Virus record (IMG/VR): IMGVR_UViG_3300042936_000811
Location: 1 to 64,000 of that record
Origin: a virus
Direction: 5' to 3' (one strand)
Length of the DNA stretch: 64,000 bases
Part shown: one piece after another, positions 9,615 through 19,700 of the stretch
Position numbering within the stretch: position 1 is the first letter of the stretch
Layout: each line of letters starts with the position of its first letter
Program-made: the position numbers and the translations under genes
The notes under the pieces: model-generated
Told to the model about the DNA's origin: nothing
Database searches by the model: none
The model's input: only the letters and a program-made list of their open reading frames with translations

Positions 9615-10277
9615 ATGAAAAGAGATATTAGATTAGTTAGTATATTTAATAAACCAATGGTGGTATTTGATGGCCCTGAATGTATTTCAGATGACATAGT
9701 AAAATACAATAATTTTTGGGAATTTAAGATTGTTAACAAATGGTTACATTTTTTTCCTAAAAACGGTCTTTATCTGGATATTGGGGCTAACATAGGTAAT
9801 CACTGCGTACAATTAAAACATTATTTACCAAATATATCTATTTGGGCTTTTGAGCCGTATTTTGAAAATTATGAATTACTTAGATTAAACACTAAACAAT
9901 TGGATAACGTACATTGTTTTTGTTTAGGTGTTGGTAGTTGTAATTCCATGGTACATTTCGACAATGGTCATGACTCTAATAGTGGTGTTGTTAAAGTAGT
10001 TGAGTATAGTAATAACACTAATTTAGTAATTTCTTTAGATACATTTAATTTACCCGAACCCGTTAAGTTTATTAAAATTGATGTTGAGGGATTTGAAAAA
10101 TCTTCGTTTGAAGGAATGGTTAATTTATTAGAAAAAGATAAACCGATGATTTGGTTAGAAGATATTGGTGGGGACGCGGTCACGTTTTTACTAATGAAAG
10201 ATTATATCATTGTCGATTCTCAGGAAGAGAGTAGAGATTATTTAATGGTTCACATAACCAACAAACACAAATATTAA
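9615..10277 (+). CDS. FkbM-family methyltransferase
   Basis: The 220-residue SAM-dependent methyltransferase has motif I GLYLDIGANIGNHC (51-64), AFEPYFENYELL for motif II and FIKIDVEGFEKSSFEGM near 155-171. It lacks the beta module found in the other FkbM enzyme of the cluster. It begins directly after the previous stop. An O-methyl capping role on glycan chains is likely by family; the substrate is unknown. Confidence 0.8.
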   Translation: MKRDIRLVSIFNKPMVVFDGPECISDDIVKYNNFWEFKIVNKWLHFFPKNGLYLDIGANIGNHCVQLKHYLPNISIWAFEPYFENYELLRLNTKQLDNVHCFCLGVGSCNSMVHFDNGHDSNSGVVKVVEYSNNTNLVISLDTFNLPEPVKFIKIDVEGFEKSSFEGMVNLLEKDKPMIWLEDIGGDAVTFLLMKDYIIVDSQEESRDYLMVHITNKHKY

Positions 10278-10278
10278 A

Positions 10279-11268
10279 ATGAAATCAATTTGTTTAGTCG
10301 CGTCTCACACACCAACAAAAGAAAAACAAGATGCGTTAAGAAATTTAATTAGAAAATTAAAAAAAGAAAAAAAGGACATTTTTCTAATAACCCATAGTTT
10401 TACCCCATCTGACATTATATCTGATGTTAACTATCATTTTTATGATAGTGAAAACGAATTTGTCGACGAAGACAATTTAAAAGGATGGGGTCACATTGAA
10501 CTTTTTGGAAATACCTTGGTAAGTAAAGATGTTATAAAACAATCAACATCAATTTTACCTTGTACTAGAAATCTATTCTTTGGGATGTTTATTTCTAAAA
10601 TGTTGGGGTATAATGTATTACATTATATTGAATACGATTCGGAAATAACCGACATTAAAGTTATTGATAATAATGACGTTTTACTTAAAGATTATGATTG
10701 TGTTTATTATTTAACAAAACGAGGGTTCGACGGGGATTCAGACCATTTATTTGGCCCATACTCAGCATATAACCTTAATTCATATACGTATGATGAATTG
10801 TTGTGGAATCGAGAAAAAATTTTACACGAGTTTTCAAAAGAAGATAATAATCTTTTAGTTGAGAAGGTATCAGAATCTTTATTAATTAATAATAAAAATT
10901 TTATATCATTTGATAAGTCAGAATTATTAAACCAAGGGCTAAATGCCGATACCATTAAAAGTAATACAGATTCTCCTGTAGTGTTTAAGACATTATTTTA
11001 TGATGACAATAAACTACATGTGTATTGTAATAATAGTAACCCAAATAAAATTAACGAAAATATTGACATTATCATTAACGATAACACCTATTTAAATATT
11101 CCTATGATAAAACCAAACACGTTTCATTTTAGAACTATTGGTGAATTAAAGGACATTAAAAAAGTAAAATTATATTCAAATAATATATTAATATTTGAAT
11201 ATCAATTAGATGATGATGAAGTTATTGAAAAATTTAAAAAAAATAACAAATTAATTAAAAATAATTAA
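10279..11268 (+). CDS. glycosyltransferase-like protein, third SHYP-family copy
   Basis: The 329-residue protein starts MKSICLVASHTPTKEKQDAL and has LITHSFTPSDIISDVNYHFYD in the place of the LVSHYPVS segment of its two paralogues. YIEYDSEITDIK is the equivalent of the possible DxD site. It ends in the same kind of beta module (FHFRTIGELKDIKKVKLYSN). It is the most diverged of the three copies. The exact reaction is unknown. Confidence 0.5.
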   Translation: MKSICLVASHTPTKEKQDALRNLIRKLKKEKKDIFLITHSFTPSDIISDVNYHFYDSENEFVDEDNLKGWGHIELFGNTLVSKDVIKQSTSILPCTRNLFFGMFISKMLGYNVLHYIEYDSEITDIKVIDNNDVLLKDYDCVYYLTKRGFDGDSDHLFGPYSAYNLNSYTYDELLWNREKILHEFSKEDNNLLVEKVSESLLINNKNFISFDKSELLNQGLNADTIKSNTDSPVVFKTLFYDDNKLHVYCNNSNPNKINENIDIIINDNTYLNIPMIKPNTFHFRTIGELKDIKKVKLYSNNILIFEYQLDDDEVIEKFKKNNKLIKNN

Positions 11269-11269
11269 T

Positions 11270-13372
11270 ATGAATATAACACAAGTAACACCAGGAATTA
11301 TTTCCATACCCCCAAATGGATGGGGTGCCGTTGAAAAGATAATTTTTAACTACAATAACCATTTAAACTCATTAGGTCATATTTCTGATATAAAGTATTT
11401 AAATGGGGTTGACATTAACAATACCGATATTGTTCACATTCATATCGCAAATTTAGCTATTGAAGCGTATGAACGAGGTATACCTTACATTTTTTCATTA
11501 CACGACCATCATGTTGTGTATAATGGTAAAGATTCATTTAACTATCAACAAAATTTAGAAGCAATCCAAAAGTCTGTTATTTCATTTTGTCATGCGGAGT
11601 TCTTAGTGGATTACTTTAGTGAGACTGATAAATTATTTTATTTATCTCACGGAGTTGATACTAAATTCTTTAAAGTAGACCAACCTTATCGAACGGAACA
11701 TAAATTATTGTGTTTAGCGAACAACGGTATTGGAGGAGACTCGTCTTACGATAGAAAAGGATTTAGATATGCTATTGAAGCGGCTAAGTCATTGGGGTTA
11801 CCAATAACAATTGCTGGCCCTGAAAATAACCATAACTTTTTTGAACACCACAAAGACTTATTAGAATATGATAAGTTAACACTATTATTAACAAATCCAA
11901 ATGAGGATGAGATATTAGAATTATACAAATCGCATTCAATTTTTCTACACCCATCTTGTTTAGAGGCGGGTCATCCTAATTTAACATTACTTGAAGCAAT
12001 TTCTTGTGGAATACCAATTGTTGGTACTTATAGTGGTACCCAAAAAATTAAAGGTATGATTGTTTGTGAACTTAACACTAATTCTGTCATAAACGGAATA
12101 CAAGATATTATTAATAATTATAATTTTTATGTGTCCCAAACACTGAAGAATAGAGAAAAATTTGATTGGTTGGTAATTTGTGAGCGTATGTTAAAAATGT
12201 ATGAAGTAACTAAATTAATTAAAAAAGAATATAACTCAAATGATACAAAAGAATTATTAGTTGATAATATTGAAAATACAGAAAAATTTGTACCTGTTGT
12301 TGAAGAAGATATTGATTGTGTTATACATTTCGTCAATAATCCTTTTTTAGAAATTAAAGGTTCTGGCGTAAAGTCATACAAAGTACAATTTTATGATAAA
12401 GAAAATTTATACTACTCAACCGAGTTAAAACCAAATATGTGGACTAAACTATCTAGACAGTATTATACTGATTGGGATGTTAAAGTTCTTGATGGTGAGG
12501 AATTAATTTATGAATATAAACCAAATTTTATTAACAAAAGAGTATTCATTTCATTCGATTCTCGTTCTCTTGGGGATAGTATTGCTTGGATACCATATGT
12601 TTTAGAATTTAAGAAGAAACACAATTGTCATGTTATTGTTTCAACATTTTGGAATAAGTTATTTGAAAAATCTTACTCTGAGATTGAGTTTGTTTCACCA
12701 GGAAGTACGGTTCATGATTTAATTGGTATGTATACAATTGGGTGGTTCTATGATACAAATAAAGAACCCGAATTACCAAATACAATCCCATTACAAAAAG
12801 CAATAACAAATATTATTGGTTTAGAGTTTAACGAAATTAAACCAAACATTGATTTTATTCCATCAGAACGACCATTTACGGAAAAGTATATTACGATTGC
12901 AAATGAATCAACCGCGGGAGTTAAGTATTGGAATAATCCTAATGGGTGGAGGGAACTAATTGATTACTTAGTATCTAAAGGATATAGGGTCATTAATGTA
13001 TCTAAAGAAAGTGACCGAATGGATGGTGTGACAAAACTAAAGGACACGTCAATTGAGAACACAATGAATTGTATTCATCATAGTGAGTTCTTTATTGGTT
13101 TATCAAGTGGATTATCTTGGTTGACATGGGCATTAGGAAAACATGTTGTTATGATTTCTAACTTTACCGAACCTGACCATGAGTTTACTTCTAATTGCAC
13201 AAGAATCACTAACCCATCAGTTTGTAACGGGTGTTGGAATAATCCAATGTTTAAATTTGATAAGGGTGATTGGAATTGGTGTCCTGAACATAAAGGAACA
13301 GAAAGACAGTTTGAATGCCATAAATCGATAACCTCTCAAATGGTTATTGACAGAATACAACATTTATTATAA
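11270..13372 (+). CDS. GT4-GT9 fusion, autotransporter heptosyltransferase-like
   Basis: Residues 1-320 are GT4-like (QVTPGIISIPPNGWGAVEK; DRKGFRYAIEAAK; PSCLEAGHPNLTLLEA). A beta module occupies roughly 343-425. Residues 426-700 are GT9-like (FDSRSLGDSIAWIPYV; GLSSGLSWLTWALG) and end in a cysteine finger: NPSVCNGCW, 15 residues, C, 11 residues, FEC. In my recollection the DWNWCPEH..GT..QFEC pattern is typical of the bacterial autotransporter heptosyltransferases (TibC type), which O-glycosylate repetitive surface proteins. The giant Ser/Thr repeat proteins nearby are candidate substrates; that link is inference. Confidence 0.7.
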   Translation: MNITQVTPGIISIPPNGWGAVEKIIFNYNNHLNSLGHISDIKYLNGVDINNTDIVHIHIANLAIEAYERGIPYIFSLHDHHVVYNGKDSFNYQQNLEAIQKSVISFCHAEFLVDYFSETDKLFYLSHGVDTKFFKVDQPYRTEHKLLCLANNGIGGDSSYDRKGFRYAIEAAKSLGLPITIAGPENNHNFFEHHKDLLEYDKLTLLLTNPNEDEILELYKSHSIFLHPSCLEAGHPNLTLLEAISCGIPIVGTYSGTQKIKGMIVCELNTNSVINGIQDIINNYNFYVSQTLKNREKFDWLVICERMLKMYEVTKLIKKEYNSNDTKELLVDNIENTEKFVPVVEEDIDCVIHFVNNPFLEIKGSGVKSYKVQFYDKENLYYSTELKPNMWTKLSRQYYTDWDVKVLDGEELIYEYKPNFINKRVFISFDSRSLGDSIAWIPYVLEFKKKHNCHVIVSTFWNKLFEKSYSEIEFVSPGSTVHDLIGMYTIGWFYDTNKEPELPNTIPLQKAITNIIGLEFNEIKPNIDFIPSERPFTEKYITIANESTAGVKYWNNPNGWRELIDYLVSKGYRVINVSKESDRMDGVTKLKDTSIENTMNCIHHSEFFIGLSSGLSWLTWALGKHVVMISNFTEPDHEFTSNCTRITNPSVCNGCWNNPMFKFDKGDWNWCPEHKGTERQFECHKSITSQMVIDRIQHLL

Positions 13373-13743
13373 TGAATATAGAAGTTTCAATTGGGGAAAT
13401 AGTTGACAAATTAACTATCCTAAGAATTAAAAAAAATAATATAACAGATAAAGGTAAACTTTTTAATGTTATTACAGAATACGATTATCTATATGATGTT
13501 GTATTTAATCAATTAAAAATTGAATCAGATGATTTTTATAATCTATTATTGGTTAATGAACGTCTTTGGGATATTGAAGACCTTATTAGAGATAAAGAAA
13601 GAGATAAGGTATTTGACACCGAATTCATAGAATTAGCTCGGTCCGTTTATGTAACAAACGATAAACGAGCAGAATTAAAGAAAGAGATTAATTTAAAATA
13701 TGGGTCTCTTTTTGTTGAAGAGAAGTCATACAAGGAATATTAA
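13372..13743 (+). CDS. DUF6165-family small protein
   Basis: The 123-residue protein begins MNIEVSIGEIVDKLTILRIKK, the recognisable start of the DUF6165 family, which is often found in glycosyltransferase clusters. It is charged and alpha-helical in character, with no catalytic motif that I can name. It is the last gene of the plus-strand run, overlapping the previous stop by one base, and is followed immediately by a terminator. Confidence 0.65.
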   Translation: MNIEVSIGEIVDKLTILRIKKNNITDKGKLFNVITEYDYLYDVVFNQLKIESDDFYNLLLVNERLWDIEDLIRDKERDKVFDTEFIELARSVYVTNDKRAELKKEINLKYGSLFVEEKSYKEY

Positions 13744-13771
13744 AAAAGGGAGTCAAACGACTCCCTTTTTT
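13742..13771. terminator. bidirectional terminator between convergent genes
   Basis: A perfect GGGAGTC/GACTCCC stem with an AAAC loop is flanked by A6 and T6. It can end both the glycosylation operon (plus) and the giant collagen-like gene (minus). Confidence 0.9.
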
Positions 13772-13774
13772 ATT

Positions 13775-16700
13775 TTAATATAGTATTGAGAGTGTCCAAG
13801 TAAATCGAACTTTATTTGGGGTAGCTAGACGACTACTAATACCAACAATAAACATACCGTCACATTGAGATATTGGGTCATAATATGTAACTTGTGACCC
13901 AATACATACGGACTTGGTATTTGGATTATAATTATATACATCTTCGAAAATTATAGTAGGTTGTGACACCCCAATCTGACTTAACTCTGAACATTTAACC
14001 CACGATACACTCACACCCACCTGGTCAGCACCTACTGCGGTATCGCAAAATACATGACCACAAAGATTTATTTTAAATGGTGGTACCGACGTATCGTATA
14101 GATTAGGAATTGCACAAGAACCATTCTGAGTGGGGAATGGAGTCCCAACACCACTAACTATTGGACTTAAGACAGTCCATTCACATCCATTCCATCCGCA
14201 AGCCGAGTCTCCAATACGATAATTGTCGAGAGATTCATTCACTTGAAAGTCACCAATGGTTGCTGAAGTTGAAGCAATTACATATATCTTTGAGCAGTCA
14301 ATTCCAACGGTAATTGCTCCACCACCATCATCAACCGCCGTTATACAAGTACCCGCAAAATTTAAACTAACCGCACTTGATGTTACTAAAGTACCCTCAT
14401 CGTAAATCGCAATGGAACCACCACCACCACCTGATGTACCTGAAGTTCCTGCAACACCCGTCAATCCGCTTGAACCTGAACTTCCTGATGAACCTGAACT
14501 TCCTGAACTACCTGAGCTACCCGAAGAACCTGATGTTCCACTTGTTCCTGATGTTCCTGAAGAACCTGAAGTACCTCTAGTACCTGATGTTCCTGAACTT
14601 CCTGAAGAACCGCTACTTCCTGAACTTCCTGATGAACCACTTGTTCCTGACGTTCCGCTAGTTCCTGATGAACCTGAAGTACCTCTAGTACCCGATGTTC
14701 CACTTGAACCTGAAGTTCCGTTTGTTCCCGATTTACCATTATAAACCCATGAAATTGTACATACATCACCACTGGTTAACACACCACTTCCAACTAAACT
14801 TGAAGAAAAGTTAATATCAAACCATGTAGTGTTATCAACTATGGTTGTTATCTCATAAATTGCAATATTAGAATTATCCCCTAATTTAGTTACTTGGAAA
14901 AATACTTTATTACCTAATCCAACAACTAACGCAAGAGCTTTAAACCAATTTGTATAATTAGTCCCAGCATAGTCTAATACATTAATTGTCAAATTGTTAT
15001 ATAACCCTTGAGTTGCATTACTTGTCGCGAAACGTGTTGCTAATGGGTCCAACCCAACCCCAACTCCTTTATATTCCCATCTACCTGAGTTTGACCCATC
15101 ATTTGCGGTAATACCACTTGTTCCTGACGAACCTGAAGTACCTGAAGTACCTGACGAACCTGAAGTACCTCTAGTACCCGATGTTCCACTTGAACCTGAA
15201 GAACCACTACTTCCTGAACTTCCTGATGAACCTGAATTTCCGCTAGTACCACTTGAACCTGATGAACCTGATGAACCTGATGAACCTGATGAACCTGATG
15301 AACCTGATACTCCACTTGTTCCTGAAGACCCTGATGAGCCGCTACTTCCTGATGAGCCCGATGAACCTGATGTTCCACTTGTTCCTGATGTTCCTGAAGA
15401 ACCTGAAGTACCTCTAGTACCTGATGTTCCTGAACTTCCTGAAGAACCTGAACTACCTGATGTACCGCTACTTCCTGAACTACCTGATGTACCACTACTT
15501 CCTGAACTACCTGAAGAACCACTTGAACCTGAACTTCCTGATGAACCTGAATTTCCGCTAGTACCACTTGAACCTGAACTTCCTGATGAACCTGAACTTC
15601 CTGAAGTTCCGCTAGTACCGCTTGACCCTGAATTTCCTGATGTCCCACTTGTTCCTGAAACGCCCGATGCTCCTGAAACTCCTGACGTACCCGCAGTTCC
15701 TGACGAACCACTTGAACCTGAACTACCTGAAGAACCACTTGAACCTGACGTTCCTGATGAACCTGAACTACCTGATGTTCCGCTAGTTCCTGAAGAACCG
15801 CTTGAACCTGAACTTCCTGACGTTCCACTTGTACCTGATGTTCCTGAAGAACCTGAAGTACCTCTAGTACCCGATGTTCCACTTGAACCTGAACTTCCTG
15901 AACTACCACTTGAACCCGATGTTCCACTTGTTCCTGATGAACCTGAACTTCCACTTGAACCTGATGAACCTGAACTACCACTTGAACCTGAAATTCCACT
16001 AGTTCCTGAACTACCGCTACTTCCACTTGAACCTGAACTACCTGAAGAACCACTTGTACCTGAACTTCCTGAAGAACCGCTAACACCTGAAGTTCCTGAA
16101 GAACCACTTGACCCTGAAGAACCACTTGTACCTGAAGTTCCTGAAGAACCGCTTGAACCTGAACTTCCTGAAGAACCACTTGAACCTGAACTTCCCGAAG
16201 AACCGCTTGAACCACTTGTTCCTGATGTTCCGCTAGTTCCTGATGAACCTGAAGTACCTCTAGTTCCCGATGTTCCACTTGTCCCTGATTTACCACTTCC
16301 AACCCAATTTATACAATGATTATAATTGTTTGTCCATGAACTAACACCTCCACTATTAACCGCCACAGACACTGTGTAAACATTGCCCGCTAATGAAACT
16401 GAGTTTACGGTATATATCCCAACCAATCCTGTTTCAACTTCAACAACTGTTATATAAGCACTACCCGCACCATTTGCAGTTACGTAGTTTTGTAACCCTG
16501 TCCACCAAGCCGATGTATCAACACTAGGATTATATGATGTTTTATTTACGTATATTGTGTTTAAACTATTAATAACGTTTACAGGTCCGTAAGAAATACG
16601 AGTTGATGCTGGTATAGTTGTATTCGAAGTATCTGATAACCATGTGATACATGATGAAGCTCCATTAACCCCACTCGTACCCGCAGTTCCTGAAGAACCT

Positions 16701-19700
16701 GAAGTACCTCTAGTACCTGATGTTCCGCTTGAACCTGAACTTCCTGAACTACCTGAAGAACCTGATGTTCCGCTAGTTCCTGATGAACCTGAACTACCTG
16801 AAGAACCACTAACACCTGAGCTTCCTGATGAACCACTTGACCCTGAAGAACCACTTGTACCTGAACTTCCTGAAGAACCGCTAACACCTGAAGTTCCTGA
16901 TGAGCCTGAACTTCCTGATGAACCTGAGCTTCCTGAAGAACCACTACTTCCTGATGTTCCGCTAGTTCCTGAAGAACCTGATGTTCCGCTAGTTCCTGAT
17001 GAACCTGAAGTACCTCTAGTACCCGATGTCCCACTTGAACCCGAAGAACCTGAACTACCACTACTACCCGAAGAACCTGACGTTCCACTTGTTCCTGATG
17101 AACCGCTACTACCACTTGACCCTGAACTACCTGATGTTCCCGCAGTTCCTGAAGAACCGCTTGAACCTGAACTACCACTTGAACCTGACGTTCCGCTAGT
17201 TCCCGCAGTCCCACTTAAACCTGAAGTCCCACTTGTTCCTGAACTACCTGACGTACCTCTAGTACCTGAAGTTCCACTAGAACCTGAAGAACCACTACTA
17301 CCAGATGAACCTGATGTTCCTGATGTTCCACTTATCCCCGAACTACCGCTAGAACCCGAACTACCACTCGAACCTGATGTACCTGAAGTTCCACTAGAAC
17401 CTGAACTTCCTGAAGAACCTGAAGAACCACTTGAACCTGATGACCCGCTACTTCCTGATGTACCAGCAGTCCCTGAAGTACCACTTACACCACTTGAACC
17501 TGAACTTCCTGAAGAACCACTACTTCCTGATGTTCCGCTAGTACCTGATGTTCCGCTAGTACCTGATGTACCGCTCACACCACTAGTACCACTTGACCCC
17601 GAAGTACCTCTTGTACCTGAAGTTCCTGAACTACCGCTAGAACCACTTGACCCTGACGTACCTGATGAACCACTACTACCACTTGAACCCGAAGAACCAC
17701 TAGTTCCTGAACTACCTGATGTTCCCGCAGTTCCTGATGAACCGCTACTGCCGCTTGACCCTGAACTACCTGATGTTCCCGCAGTTCCTGATGAACCACT
17801 TGAACCTGAAGAACCGCTTGAGCCTGACGTTCCGCTAGTACCTGATGTTCCACTTAAACCTGAAGTCCCACTTGTTCCTGAACTACCTGACGTACCTCTA
17901 GTACCTGAAGTTCCACTAGAACCTGAAGAACCACTTGTTCCCGAAGAACCTGAAGAACCACTACTACCAGATGAACCTGATGTTCCTGAACTTCCTGAAG
18001 ACCCACTTGAACCTGAACTTCCTGATGAACCTGATGTTCCACTTGTACCTGACAAACCTGACGAACCACTACTACCTGAAGAACCTGACGTTCCGCTAGT
18101 TCCTGATGAACCGCTACTACCGCTTGAACCTGAACTACCACTAGACCCACTTGTTCCACTTGTACCTGAAGAACCACTTGACCCTGAAGTTCCGCTAGTT
18201 CCTGCAGTCCCATTTAATCCTGAAGTTCCACTTGTTCCTGAAGAACCTGAAGTACCTCTAGTTCCTGATGTACCCGAACTTCCTGAAGAACCGCTACTAC
18301 CACTAGTACCTGATGAACCGCTACTACCACTTGACCCCGAACTACCTGATGTTCCTGAAGAGCCACTACTCCCACTCGAACCTGAACTTCCTGAAGAGCC
18401 CGATGTTCCGCTAGTTCCTGATGTACCACTTACCCCCGAACTTCCACTTGAACCTGAACTACCTGAAGAACCACTACTACCTGATGTTCCGCTAGTGCCT
18501 GAAGTACCACTTAATCCTGATGTTCCTGAAGAACCACTACTACCACTTGAACCTGACGTTCCGCTAGTTCCACTTGTTCCCGAAGAACCTGACGTACCTC
18601 TTGTTCCTGAAGTTCCACTACTACCACTAGAACCTGAACTACCTGATGAACCGCTTGTCCCTGAAGTACCACTTGAGCCTGACGACCCGCTACTACCGCT
18701 TGAACCTGAACTACCACTTGAACCTGAACTTCCTGATGAACCACTTGTTCCCGCAGTCCCACTTGAGCCAGATGTACCTGACGAACCACTACTTCCACTA
18801 GAACCTGAAGTTCCACTTGTACCTGATGAACCACTTGTTCCACTTGTACCTGAAGACCCTGACGTACCTCTAGTTCCTGATGTTCCTGATGAACCACTAC
18901 TTCCACTTGAACCTGAACTACCTGACGAACCACTTGAACCTGAGGTTCCTGATGAACCACTTGAACCTGAAGTACCGCTAGTTCCTGATGAACCACTTGT
19001 TCCACTTGAGCCTGAACTACCCGAAGAACCTGATGACCCTGAACTTCCTGACGTACCTGATGTACCACTCGAACCTGATGTTCCACTAGTTCCTGACGTA
19101 CCGCTTACTCCCGAACTTCCACTTGAACCTGAAGAACCACTAGACCCTGAACTACCTGACGAACCGCTTGTTCCCGCAGTTCCACTTGAGCCAGATGTAC
19201 CCGCAGTTCCTGATGAACCCGAACTACCACTACTCCCACTTGAACCTGAAGACCCACTTGTTCCACTTGTTCCTGATGAACCACTACTACCACTTGAGCC
19301 TGATGTTCCGCTAGTTCCTGATGTTCCGCTAGTTCCACTTGTCCCTGAAGAACCTGACGTACCTCTTGTTCCTGAAGTACCTGAAGAACCACTACTACCG
19401 CTTGAACCTGATGTACCGCTTGAACCTGATGTACCCGAAGAACCGCTAGAACCTGATGTTCCACTTGTACCTGCAGTCCCTGAACTTCCACTACTTCCTG
19501 ACGAACCGCTAGAACCTGATGTTCCACTTGTACCAGCACTACCTGATGTACCCGCAGTCCCTGAACTTCCACTACTTCCTGATGAACCACTAGAACCTGA
19601 TGTTCCGCTTGAACCTGAACTACCTGAAGAACCACTTGAACCTGATGTTCCGCTAGTTCCTGATGAACCGCTTGAACCTGAACTACCTGATGTACCTGAA

